64,000 bases of DNA from Undaria pinnatifida (taxonomy: Eukaryota; Sar; Phaeophyceae; Laminariales; Alariaceae): NCBI GenBank assembly GCA_012845835.1, contig JABAKD010000014.1, positions 3,769,710 to 3,833,709 on the forward strand, written 5' to 3'. Under the pieces are notes generated by a model. It worked only from the letters and a program-made list of their open reading frames with translations. It did no database searches and had not been told where the DNA came from. Made by a program: the position numbers and the translations under genes. This document shows, piece by piece, positions 1 through 18,296 of this stretch. Each line of letters opens with the position of its first letter. The first letter of the stretch is position 1.

Positions 1-626
1 GTCGCCGTTCCTTGGCTTGACGGGAAACTGATATTCACGACTGCGTATCTTAGGCAAGATTTATTTCACCACGACTGTCATGCGAGAACATTAGGAGTTA
101 CTTTCACGAGTCAGGTCGAGTCAGGGTAACCCGTCCCGACCCGCGAGATATAAAAAACTCCTGACCCCACCCGACCCGTCCCATGAGATCCCAAACACCT
201 CTCAGCCCGACCCCACTCGACCCGCGAGATTTTGATAACCTCCTGACGTGATCGGCGGGTTCGGGTTGTGACCCGTGGAAAGCGCTGAAAATTAGGAGCC
301 GTCCCCGGAGTTCAGGCCTTGCGTTTCGGGGTGGGGTCAGGGTTAGGGTTGGGGTTGGGAGCTGACTGATGTGCTGGAGAGGACGGATGGATGCGGTGGG
401 AACATGCAAATCTCAAGGCCTGAAACCCGGGCATGGCTCCCTACCATCCCCGGTAGTCGTTACTTTTGGTATCGCCTGTGAGTAGGCTCGTACTGCTCTT
501 CGGCAGTGTCAATGTGTACGCCATCTGCGGGCAGTCGTCTTCCCGTCGTCGTCTACCTGGTTTGAGCTGTCGCACTCGTTCGATTTCTTGCCGGGTTTAT
601 AATGAGAGGTGGAAGCGGAGGCATGA
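1..626. repeat. Upstream flank with GGGTC-type degenerate pentanucleotide repeat
   Basis: Positions about 105-320 are a CGACC/GGGTC-rich block that recurs at 2560-2745, 31370-31530 and 52930-53090, each time with a GCGAGA(T) element and, in two copies, a TTTTGATAACCTC segment. Positions 327-356 contain TTAGGG-like text. I see no gene and no clear core promoter here. Confidence 0.5.
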
Positions 627-640
627 TTCCGTTCCTCTAG

Positions 641-746
641 GTGTATCTATTATCCGAGCACTGATCAATGTTTCCCGTTGTCAAACCCTCGACACCTCCA
701 CCAACAGCAACAACAGCTAAAGCAGCAGCAGCAGCAGAAGCCGGCA
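641..746 (+). other. Possible Gln-rich upstream extension of the TBP exon
   Basis: The TBP frame stays open from 627 and encodes runs of glutamine around 690-740 before the first ATG at 747. A CCTCTAG acceptor-like site ends at 640. Gln-rich N-termini are common in TBPs, so this may be coding and joined to an upstream exon carrying the start codon. I could not find that exon. Confidence 0.35.
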
Positions 747-7966
<7,220 letters not shown>

Positions 7967-8147
7967 CGCGACTAAGGAAGCACTCTCCATAGTTCTATCA
8001 GACGCTACTACAATGGGTACCCCGTCTTAAAAGCGCGCAGGATAAGAGCTTTCGGGACTTAGGAGCGGTCAAATCGGCAGTTTCCCGCCTCTACTATAAC
8101 TACTATAAGCTATGTACTGTGCACTACAGATGAGAGCAGCCGTACAG

Positions 8148-8236
8148 TTAACCCCTTTAGAGCCCCAAAATCCCTTCCTGTACTCACTTCAAGTAAAATT
8201 GTCCCCGAAACGGGTTTCCAGTTTTAAAGGCGTTAA
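8148..8236. mobile_element. piggyBac-like MITE, copy 1
   Basis: TTAA at both ends, then terminal inverted repeats CCCCTTTAGA / AAAGGCG(T). Sequence matches the 26016-26105 copy, which has a demonstrable TTAA target duplication. About 81 bp between the TTAAs. Confidence 0.7.
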
Positions 8237-9990
8237 TATCGCTTGTTTCGGCTTGTCACAGGGTGTTCTCAGATCGGGGCACCCACTGTTATAAATCTAC
8301 CGCCCAAACGGCGAGCAGAGAGCGCCGAATCGTAGCCTCCCGGGAATAGGTTGTTTGTGTCCCTCCCAAGGATATATTGCTTGAGTCCCTGGGATTGGAA
8401 AGAGGGGGGGGGGCAGCGTAGGAGGCATTTTCCTTGGGGAGGGGTTATTTATGTCCCCTGTTATGGGTTTCCTTTTTGGAAAGCGTTTTTTCTCGGGGAT
8501 GACATCGAACGATGTCCTTTTATTGTCCAAGCTATTGTTTTAACGCCGATGCTCGGCGGTAACATTGTGGAGGTGTTGGCTGGCTGTAGTGCTGTTGTTG
8601 TAGCGCTCTTTTTCTGATTGATTTACGGCGGACGGGCGGACAGGCGGGCGGGCGGGCGGGCGGGTGGCCACCAGCGCACTCATTAGGGCTCCGGAGTCGG
8701 TTGCGTGAAGCGTGGTGTCGGGGGGTGGCCACTTGGCCGCGGGATGTCCTCGCAGATAAAGTAACTTTGTGTGTTACTAGTTTATATCATGCAGCAAAGA
8801 AGGCGGGTAAATGGTGCCGGGGAGTCGTTCTACGACAGCCCCCCCAACTTTTCTTTCAATGAAGTCGCCCGTTTCGAAACCAGCTCCTGGCCGTATCTCC
8901 CTGAATTCCGGTGCCCCTTGCCCCCAACCCGAGGTCATCGCTTGATGGTCCTTCCTTTGCAAACAAGAACACATGTTGAAACATTTTTTTCATTGCACCC
9001 TTCCTCGTGTCGAGCAGCCATGAAACGTTCGCGAAATAAAATGGTTGTTTTTGAGGGGGGCGATCGTGAAATCAGTCCCGGGGGTCCTCCAAGCAGCCGA
9101 ACGGTTCATGGCCAGGTGACCGATAGATGAGGCAAGCAATCGCTCGGAGCGCCGCGCAGCCCAGATGCATGGTGCCCAAAGCTGAAGGGAGGGGGCGGCA
9201 GTAGGGAAACCACGGTTGAAGAAAGCAACAAGGAGACGGCAGAAAGGGCAGCAAGGCACCAGGCCGACTAGTAGGTAGAACCTGTCTACGTAACTCAAAA
9301 CTGCTGCGACTACGTTGTGTTTTGTTTCGTTCTTTGGATTGCCTGCTCCATCCCGCTCGGAGGGGCAGTGCCGGCCGATACGGCGTTACTGCCACCGCCG
9401 GTATGCTGGTTCTTGATTAACCGGTTTTTCCTTCAATTTATTTTGTTCCTTTCTTTGTGCTTTTTTTTCCTTTTTTGCTTTGCCCTTTCTGCTTCCGTTT
9501 GGGTACCCTTGGGGTTATCGAGACGATGATGTCGGTATAGACACCCCGCCATCGTAAAGACAGGCAATAGAGGACACGGACCAGGTAGCAATGCTCCTGA
9601 CCCTCCAGTAGTTTCATTCGGAACAACCGTGCCGTCCTGTTTCCCTGTTTCCGTTTTTTTTCGTTTTTGCTTTCTTGCTCATCTTTGCTGTATTCTTTTT
9701 ATTTTTGCTGCAAAATAGTCTGGTGTGCTGGCTTGCGTATTTCTGTGTTTCGCCCGTGTGCTGTGTTAACGCAATACATGGTAATCAAACGTAAATGCAT
9801 AGACTATATACTTGGAAGTATATGTGTTTGTCACGGTTAAAGCTTGAGAAACCTGCGACGAGTTTGCACTTGACTGAAGTGCGTAGGAATGCGGGGAAAC
9901 TACGTAAAGTCGTGTTGATTCGTGGACGCCTGTTCACGGATAGTAGTCTGTTGAAATCTTCTGTGATACGAGTGACGAGCAGGTGGTGGG
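8237..9990. other. Intergenic region without recognisable gene
   Basis: Holds a GGCG microsatellite (8637-8665) and a dispersed repeat at about 8815-9065 that recurs at 47225-47480 and 54875-55110 (key words TTCTACG, CAGCTCC-GGCCGTATCTC, GTGCCCCTTGCC, GAGCAGCCATGAAACG). The remaining sequence is T-rich and shows no exon-like block. Confidence 0.5.
8815..9065. repeat. Dispersed 250-bp repeat, copy 1 of 3
   Basis: High similarity to 47225-47480 and 54875-55110 throughout. No terminal repeats or coding capacity seen, so the class is unknown. Confidence 0.6.
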
Positions 9991-10049
9991 TGGTTGACGC
10001 ACTGTGTTTGTCGTTTTTATTTTTATTTTTGATATTACCTTTTTACTTT

Positions 10050-11112
10050 GTTGCCAGCTCAACTCGTAGTTCGGTTTTGCCCTCTCCTTCTCGTCGGCTA
10101 TCTTGACAAGCGGTAGCCACAGGTGTCTTTCCCTTCTCCCCCCCCGTGCGTACTGGGTAAACTGGTAAACCGAGTACATTATGAGAGCTACGTCTCTTCG
10201 CTGGACCAGCTCCTCGAGACGAGCCCCCAGCGAGACACAAGCGAATCTCAAGGCGAGAAGGAGACACGAGACTTGGCCAAGGCCCGGCAACGGGGTCAAT
10301 CGGGATCAGGGGCTACCGCCTTCCTAAGGGCGAGGCCTGTAGACTCAGCTAGAACCATCCCTGCATCAGAGTTCGTGACTGCGGGAAAGAGATTTCTGGG
10401 GATAGAGGACTTTTTGGCGGCGAGGTGCCAATGCTGCGATGAAGCGGAAGTTAATACGCGGCATGCACGATTGTGTCACCGATCGAGCGCGCAGGTGAAC
10501 CAGCACCAACCCTTTGTGCACGCGCTCTCCCGCACCCTTTATATCATGTCCATCCGCCACCAGGTGGAAAGCGTTCCACGCGGACAAGGATTTGCGAATG
10601 GACATCGTGATTGAGGCAGGTGGACTAAGAGATGCTACGACATCGGAGTACCGCGACAAGTCGATACTCCTCGACGTCACGTATGCGGACCCACAAGGAG
10701 GAATCCACATGCGGGCAGGAAGTGCGGAAACGGATCAGCGGCTTCCACTTCCGAGGTGCGCAAGCGCAACCACTACGCTCGTCCGGGACAGGTGTCCTTC
10801 GACGAACGCAACTATAAACTCGCCACCCTCGCGGTGGAAAGCTTTGGGCGCCTCGGTAAAGAAGGCAGCGACCTGATAGATCAGGTGGCGGCAAGCATCG
10901 TTGGAGGGACGGACGCATCGTCCCCAGCGCGGAAAGGCATGTGCAAGGAGCGACTATTCCAAATCATCTCTGTGACCACTCAGGTCGCGATTTCGCACAG
11001 AGTTCATCGATATAGGCTATCTCTGAGGGATCGTCAGGCCGCGAGGGGAAGGGAGGAAGAATCGGGAGGACTACGGCCACTGGCCTGGGGTGGCAATATT
11101 GACGAGGATTAA
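10050..11112 (+). pseudogene. Decayed 3' end of a non-LTR retrotransposon with restriction-like endonuclease
   Basis: Three overlapping reading frames carry successive parts of one protein, so the copy is frameshifted. First frame (to about 10500): a CQCCDEAEVNTRHARLC zinc motif (C-x2-C-x8-H-x3-C). Second frame (about 10560-10740): MDIVIEAGGLRDA and then KSILLDVTYADPQ, resembling the acidic core of the PD-(D/E)xK endonuclease in R2/CRE-type elements. Third frame (10756-11112): SFDERNYKLATLAVESFGRL and RLFQIISVTTQVAISHRVHR, a conserved tail. No reverse transcriptase core is found upstream, as expected for 5' truncation. Family assignment rests on motif layout only. Confidence 0.6.
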
Positions 11113-11359
11113 GGTAGACTCTCAACTAAAACATATATAGGGAAAGGAAATGGTAGATGGAAGGAGAAGATGTGTGGGGAAAGGAGATGGGCAAATGGTT
11201 GGCCCGGAAGATACCATTTCATTGCATTACGGTGCCATCATTCGACTCCATATTAGGTACTACTGCTGCTTTATGGAAGGACATTCGATTTCCATCGGAA
11301 AGCCATCTACGCTATATTGTCGGAGGGCAAAAATAATGATAATAGTTTACAGATTCGAC

Positions 11360-11705
11360 GTGAAACCATGTCATGGTTGAGGTGAAACCACGTGATATCA
11401 GATGTCACACTCACGTCAAGGCCATCATAGATGAGCGGTAGTGTTGGTGGCGATGATGGGACAAGCAGGACGCCCCCCATCTCACTACCTGCTCTACCCT
11501 GCGTTTCCCTGCGTTACCCCGCACTACCGTGCCTAGCCTTGTCATGCCTGTCTTTTAGTATCCTCTTTTTTAGGGGAATAATGCATATAAGCTATTGCGT
11601 CTATCCAGCGAGCCTTGAGGAGAGACCAATGAAGACACTGGAACACATGAGGAGGACGCTTCCCAACACCGACCAACCACGCATCCCCCTCTCGGAATAC
11701 CAATA
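11360..11705. repeat. Dispersed repeat family, copy 1 of 3
   Basis: Shares GACGTGAAACCATGTCATGG, GATGTCACACTCACGTCA and the CTACC(C)TGC / GTTTCCCTGCGTTACC block with 43012-43408, and in part with 37830-38060. The region between 11112 and the LTR element at 13047 otherwise holds only diverged AT-rich sequence and a paired GATTTTTTTTCCGATCTGGG segment (12415 and 12580). Confidence 0.6.
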
Positions 11706-13046
11706 CATTCTTCTTTGTAGACTTCTTATTATTGGCGTTGAGCTATGAGAAGCTCGAGGAGACAGGAAAGGAGGAGTGAGAGCATGGGGTGGGGTGAGGC
11801 TCACAGAGTTCGCTTCCCGCCAGCATTGGTGCTGTGCTCTCTTCTGGACCTTCACCTGTGGAACGTTCTCCTAGATGTTCTATATTCCTATGAGCGCTTA
11901 AGGCGCTTACATCTATCTCTTTTGTCCAGAGGAGGAACGTTCCATTACCGAGAACGCTCTTGTGGTGTAAGCTAGCTAGATTCTACGGGTTATCTTCTCC
12001 ACTCAGAATTTTACGTTCAAGAGCATCTTCTTGTGGCCAATAGACCATGACTCTGCGGGCTATCTTACCGAATCTATTGACAGCTATAATGACACTCTGT
12101 TACATTAGCCCACCCTGAATAGTCGTATAGGCACACCTCAAGACGGTCGAAGGGTAACGACAAAGTTCATCCTAAAGACCGTGAAAGGGGGTCGAAGATG
12201 CCGCTATTCGAAACAAAGAATTGAGGCTAAAGATTCCCCCACACCTTGTAATGAGGCCTAAACGCCAAGGATGGGGACATTCACGAATAAAGCAGATCGC
12301 TGAAAGAAAGACCATAATAAGATAGAGGAAGACACAAAACCCAGAATGGGGTGACCGAAGTTGAGCAACCGAAGCTAGAAACGAAAAAGGAAACCTGAAG
12401 ACGAAGCGAGGCGGGTTTTTTTCCGATCTGGGTGTCCGACCTGATTTCCGATTTATCCGAACTGCCTATATGAGGTACATCATAGATAGAGGGGTGTGTG
12501 TGGGTAGTAGAGCGACATCGCCCCCCCCCCTAGCAGTTAGGGGGGTTCTTTCCAGATAATGTAATATATCGGGGCGATTTTTTTTCCGATCTGGGTGTCC
12601 GATCCGATTTCCGATTTATCGGAACTTCCTACCTGGTGCACATCATATACGATGTGGATGTGTTTTGTGGGTGTTCTTCACACATGAAACTCATATTTGC
12701 ACCCATCTATATCGAGCGCAACCAGTGTCGTCGTCCGTGCTGATGATGCTCGGCGAAATCTTCGATCTCACAGCTGGATGGAAGAGTGTATTTATTTGTA
12801 TTTTTATCATAATAATAGAGAGACGAGCTCTCTCTCTCTGTGGTCACAAAAGCTATGAGACAGATTTAAACACATATTATTATTATCATTATTATTTTCG
12901 CCCTCCGACAATGTAGCGTAGATGCCTTTCCGATACAAATCGAATATCCTTCCTTAAAGCAGCGGTAGCACCTAATATGAAGTCGAATGATCGAACCATA
13001 ATGCAGTGGTATCTTCTTGAGTCCAAATACAGCAACCAAGCTTCAA

Positions 13047-13314
13047 TGTTAAGATACGGCCTCGAAAGGCCTGTAGGTATCCGAATTTGAGATCATTTGA
13101 ATGGGTTTCGTATGATAAGGTTGGCGGTTTATATTCGGGGAAGTTAGGAATTAGATCGGAGGCACGCGCCTCCGATCTCAGAAGCTATCCCGGGCTCTGG
13201 TGGAAACGAATAAAGCTACATCTCTACGAAGGAACGAAAGTGAGTACTCCGAGGACCTACCCAATTGGCAGACCTGCAGGGGGCACTCTGTGTCCCCCAC
13301 CTATTAATTTAACA
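13047..13314 (+). repeat. 5' LTR
   Basis: 268 bp, reads identically to 21091-21358. A 14-bp inverted repeat (ATCGGAGGCACGCGCCTCCGAT, apex at about 13170) forms a perfect hairpin inside the LTR. A candidate primer binding site begins with TGG two bases after the LTR end. Confidence 0.9.
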
Positions 13315-13442
13315 AGTGGCGTCGTCGGCAGGACAGAAAAAAAGCGAAACATTTTTTTTCTCTCCCTGTTTCTTCGACGGGAGCGCGGTCATGCGCCCTG
13401 TCGGGGCCCCGGCCCGCAGATCATGGGCGCGGCCAGGGTCGA

Positions 13443-13799
13443 GTGCCGTCCCAGTCGCTTTCGTGGCAGACGGGATCGAGCCATCATTCAACTGTCATGC
13501 CCATCGATGATTCATCTGACCCTTGGCTTGACCACACATCGAACTGCTGGCCACTAGAAGAGCATCATTATGCAGAAGGTTTCGCCGTTAAGGCCTCGTT
13601 TAAGACAGTCGACCCTCCCCTTTGGAGCGGCCTCCTTTCACCTCGCGCTGATGCCCTCCGAGAAAACCGGGGGCTTTGCCTCAACTGCCACGAAGACAAC
13701 CATTCCTTCAAGCTTTGTAGGCATCCTTATATTACTGCGAGTGGCTGCTTGAACCCTGAACTAGGCCAACTTGGCGACGATGACGCACACCGACGTTGA
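13443..13799 (+). CDS. Gag-like fragment with CCHC zinc knuckle
   Basis: The reading frame contains CLNCHEDNHSFKLC, a C-x2-C-x4-H-x4-C zinc knuckle typical of retrotransposon nucleocapsid, followed by RHPY. The N-terminal capsid portion expected in a full gag is not recognisable and the frame is short (118 codons), so gag appears truncated or frameshifted. Position just inside the 5' LTR agrees with gag. Confidence 0.6.
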   Translation: MPSQSLSWQTGSSHHSTVMPIDDSSDPWLDHTSNCWPLEEHHYAEGFAVKASFKTVDPPLWSGLLSPRADALRENRGLCLNCHEDNHSFKLCRHPYITASGCLNPELGQLGDDDAHRR

Positions 13800-15186
13800 C
13801 AAACACGCATGGTCTGCTACCGCCGAGACGACAAATCCTCTCGCCCAAACAACCACAAGAAAAATCGTCGCCATCTTTCAGGATCAGGGCCAGGTAAACT
13901 GTTACAACGATACCACATACACGTCGGATCACCATGGTATCCTGCGCTCGCCCGCCTCTTCTGCCCCCGCTCCCGCTTCTCGAATGCGCTTTGGAGCAGC
14001 CCACAACCCGGGCGAAAATAAATGTGCGCGCCAACCTGGCACATTCCGTAACGGCAATTGACAGCTCGACGGCGGTACGGCACCGTCGACAACACTGTCG
14101 GGGGGTACCTATTTTGGTTTCAGGAAATGCTCGTGTTCTGTTGCTAGCCTGTCCAGAAACGCAGCACAGATTGCCTCTGTCAAGAGCCTACGGGCTCCTA
14201 CGCCGTCTGCGGACGATTCTCACGGCGTAGTACCGGCGGCGGAAACTAGCGCTTCAAGCGTGGTTTCCTCCAGCCAGGTAATTTTTTTTCTTTTCTTTCT
14301 TTTTCGACGGCGAGAACGCGCGCTTTCAGCGACGTTCCCCTCGGTCATGGTCTGAGTTCGGCAACGGGAACCGCGCTTCCAGCGCCGTTTCCCTCAGCCG
14401 CGGCATAAACTCAGCAATGGGGGTACGCGCTCCAAACGCCGCCCCCATCAACCATGGCACGGGAGCCTGCGCTTTGCGCGCTCCCCCTCTAGGTACGCGC
14501 CGCGCAACAATATAGCTGCAGCGACGGCGCGTCGCCTTTTTTACGCGTATGTGTGCATCCCCCCCTCTCCCTGACCAGGCGGTGGCGGTCGGTTTGAGGT
14601 GTGGGACGGTCGACCCTCGAAACACTTTTTCTGACCACGAGGTGGCGGTCGATTTGAGGTGTGGGAAGGCCAACACTAAAACACCGAGATCTTTTGCGAG
14701 GCTCGATCCAGTGTTTGCTCGCGATAAGAGCGGGCGCTCTGTCCTTTTTTCCATCAAGGAGGAGTCGACAAGATTAGCTACCTCGTCTCCCTTCTCCAAG
14801 AGACATAACGGAAGAGAGCCTCCTCGGGTAAAAATATTATTGCCTTGCCCGAGCCCCGCTCCAGAAGACGCCCACAGGGTTTACGGACCCTGCTTCGTCT
14901 TTTAACACGCTAACCCACGTGTTTCAGGCTACGTCTGCCCCAGTGGCACAGGAAGAAGATCCGACACTGCGCGACGGGCCAGTGGTGACTCCACGGCCTC
15001 CAGCCTGATCAGCTGGACGCTATTCCCGTAAATTTACGGAAGAATCGCGCCTCTCGTCAAGCAGAAACAGCTCAGAGCCCCTGCCCCTTTGGGCGCAGTT
15101 GGAGCAGTTTTCTTGCGATTATACGCCAAAAAGCGAAGAGGCCACGACGCGAGAAACCGTGGGTTCGGACTCGCGTCGTGCTCCCG

Positions 15187-15925
15187 AGGCCTGGTGTTCC
15201 TGAGGGGGACACTACAGGCCCAAAGAGCCGAGGACTGGTGTTCCCAGACGGGGACATTACAGACCCAAATGCCCAAAGAGGCTACCGACGGGTTGGCACC
15301 GTCGGTGTTGGACTCTTTTTCGGGTGTAATGAGGGCGGCTTCTTACGAGTTTCCGCCAGCGAGTGAGGAGGACCCGAGGCGAGAAACCCCAGGTTCGGAC
15401 TCGCATGTTGCTCCCGAGGCCTGGTGCCCCCGCAAGGGGACATTACAGGCCAAAGAGCCGAGGACTGGTGTTCCCAGACGGGGACATTGCAGACCCAAAT
15501 GCCGAACGAGGCTACCGACGGGTTGGCACCGTCGGTGTTGGACTCGTTTTCGGGTGCAATGAGGGCGGCTTCTTACGAGTTTCCGCCAGCGAGTGAGGAG
15601 GACCCGAGGCGAGAAACCCCAGGTTCGGACTCGCATGTTGCTCCTGAGGCCTGGTGCTCCCGCAAGGGGACATTACACGCCCAAGTAGCCGAGGACTGGT
15701 GTTCCCAAAAGGGGACATTGCAGACCCACAAATGCCGAACGAGGCTACCGACGGGTTGGCACCGTCGGTTTTTGCCATTTTTCGGGCGCAGTTAGAGCGG
15801 ATTCTCGCGCTTTTCCGCCAACGAGCGAAGAAAGACCCGAGGCGAGATACCACGGGTTCGGATTCGCGTCGTGCTCCCGAGGCCTGGTGTTCCTGGACGG
15901 GGACATTGCAGGCCCAAATTTCAAC
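15187..15925 (+). repeat. About 231-bp tandem repeat inside the LTR element
   Basis: The landmark GAGGCCTGGTG occurs at about 15187, 15416, 15649 and 15880 (spacing 229-233 bp). Units share GGACATTACAG, GGCTACCGACGGGTTGGCAC and CGGCTTCTTACGAGTTTCCG. The unit is close to a multiple of three and stays open in several frames; I cannot tell whether it is translated. Confidence 0.8.
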
Positions 15926-16894
15926 ACGGATTTTGACCCTTCTCTCGAATACTCCACAGCCAAGTGGTGTTATTCTGGCAGCTCCCATCCTATTTTCCAC
16001 CCTGGTCCCCTTCGTCGTTTGCCGTGGACGACGTATCATATTCTTGCGCGGAGCAGGACATGATGGCCGAAAAGACCAAGTTTTTGCAAGACCATCGAGC
16101 AGTGGGGCTCATTATGTCGTCGCCTCGTCCAAGCACACGCAAACGCATCGGTCGAGGCGTGCACAACTTTGACTCCGCTGTTGGGGACAGGGAGAAGCAA
16201 AACGCCGTGTCACCTGGCACCTATGCCAAATTCACGCAGAATTCAGCCACAAAAAAAAAAAAAAAAAAAAAAAAAAAGTCACCTTTTGAGCTCTGACAAC
16301 AAGCTTCTGGCTGAATCCTGCCCTCTGAACCCAGTGTGGGGCGTTGGTCTCCGGGCTGATGGTCCCAGGGCCAACAGCCCATGCCAGGGGAGAGGAAAAC
16401 TTGCTCGGTGAGGCCCTTTCTGCCGTTCGCGCAGCTATTTGCGACAATGAGACCGGGTCGGCGCACCCGGCCTCCCCTAGTCGGTTCCGCACCTGCACTG
16501 CGAGTGCAAGAACCAAGAAATCTCGTCCGCGCCGCAACCAGACCGTTCACAGCGGCCAGCGCTCGCAAAGCTTCCCCTTCGGCGTTTCCGACCTATTTCT
16601 CGGGCGCGTTGGCCAATGAAAAGCCGTGAAGTTGTGGAGATAGCTTTTAGCGTCGGCCCTGACCTTGCGATGTCAGAACACTGCCCCTGTTTCATCGAGG
16701 GTACTGTGACGCTGGACGACGTTTTGTTCACTATGAAAATCGCGTTTATCAGTCGAGCAACGCTCGACTTGGAGAGGCACTGGACTCCTAAAGATTTGGG
16801 GACCGGCAGCATTGCTTGGGTTCCCAAACACCTCCGAGGATACTGAGGGGAACAAAGTTCCGCATATCCTCCGGCCACAATACATAAGAGAGCA

Positions 16895-17734
16895 TTGGCA
16901 AAGTGGGGACCCTCAATGCACGAGTCCAGCGGTAGCTTGAGTTCGTCACGGCGTTCGATTGCACACTCGAGTACCGCAAAGGCAGCGCCAAGGGCATCGC
17001 CGATTTTTCCGGCCCGTTTTCCAGAGCCCGCTACGGAGTACGACCGCAGTGGCTTGGAAAAATTCAACCTCGTGGGGTTGACAAGCCTCAACCCCGTTGG
17101 AGATAGCGGTATCTACCTCCTACGGACCCGCGGGCTGCGCGCTCCCCCCTCGCCGATCCCAGGAGTCGGTTCGGGTGGACTCGCGCCCCTCGCCAAAAGC
17201 ACTGTCTTGGGTGGGCTCGTGCCCCACACGGAAAGCACTGCTTTGGGTGGACTCGAACCCCTCGCCGAAAGCACTGTCTTGGGTGGGCTCGTGCCCCGCA
17301 CTGAACATGCTGCCTTGGGTGGGCTCCCTCTCACCTCTACCGCGTTTCACGATTTTCGCAAACACGAGCCACGTATAAGGATTGACGGCCTTTCTGTTTC
17401 CCCGGGGAGATTCGTCGCTCGTGTTTCTGCCTCCGTCGCCACTACCGAAGGCTGTACCGGCCGCGGGTCGATTTCACCTGCCGCCGACACTGTTTTCGCT
17501 TCGGTCTTTGCCATACCCATCGAGGGCGGCACGGGCTCCGCAGAAGCCCTGGCTGCAGCGACGCCCATCGCACAGCCGACTTATCTATCCCGGAGTTCTT
17601 TACAGGAGACGGCCCCCGCCGCGACCACCGGTTCGACTGTGTCCGTCTCCGCCATGCTTGGCACTCCAGCCCCTCCGTCGTCGACGACGCGCCAACGAAC
17701 AGCGATAACAACGGGTAATGCACTCCCGCTGTAG
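16895..17734 (+). CDS. Hydrophilic repeat-containing ORF in the LTR element
   Basis: 279 codons, rich in Ser, Ala, Thr and Pro, with no recognised domain. Around 17190-17335 it contains about four copies of a 12-residue unit of the type GGLxPxxESTxL (36 bp at DNA level). It lies where protease and reverse transcriptase would be expected. It may be a replacement accessory protein, part of a degenerated polyprotein, or a chance open frame in GC-rich sequence. Confidence 0.35.
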   Translation: MAKWGPSMHESSGSLSSSRRSIAHSSTAKAAPRASPIFPARFPEPATEYDRSGLEKFNLVGLTSLNPVGDSGIYLLRTRGLRAPPSPIPGVGSGGLAPLAKSTVLGGLVPHTESTALGGLEPLAESTVLGGLVPRTEHAALGGLPLTSTAFHDFRKHEPRIRIDGLSVSPGRFVARVSASVATTEGCTGRGSISPAADTVFASVFAIPIEGGTGSAEALAAATPIAQPTYLSRSSLQETAPAATTGSTVSVSAMLGTPAPPSSTTRQRTAITTGNALPL

Positions 17735-18296
17735 ATTATGGATTCGGGCCCGGCGGGGCCCCTCGGCCATCTTGCGGACGAAGTACAACCCCGTCGCGAG
17801 TTCCACGGCCGCAGCCGACCCCGTCGCCGCCGCGACCCCTGCTCTTGTCGACTCGCCGGTCCGCACGGTGCCACTGCCGTCCGACCGCGACCTCGCAGAG
17901 CCTATATAGGAACTCCTCTCTTACGGCTCACGCCTTCTCCTGGTGGCACGCCGACCGCATATACAAGGGCGGACGCCCTTCGCAACGCTGCTGAATTGCG
18001 TTTCGCTGATTCCGTCGCGTGTTATTCGCATTACGATTGGAAGCGAGAGCAGCACGCTGAGCCGACGTGCCACGCCATGATGCGTTACGTTTGTATCGGC
18101 CGGCAATCGGTCCTGCCGCCCGACTTTTTGGCGTGCTACCTCTTGCACAAGCGTCCCTCCCTCTCAGACATCCAGGAGCTGGCGGGTAAGGGTCGACTAC
18201 ATACAACCGACGACGTCATCGTCCTACTCGTCCGTAACCCGACACTACCGCCAACAAGCTCCGACAAACCGAACTCTGTGGGGCGAGCTGCTTGCT

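Noticed and set aside
13087-13320. 78-codon open frame present at 13.1 kb and again at 21.1 kb
   Set aside because: It is the LTR read in one frame; the duplication reflects the two LTRs and not a gene family.
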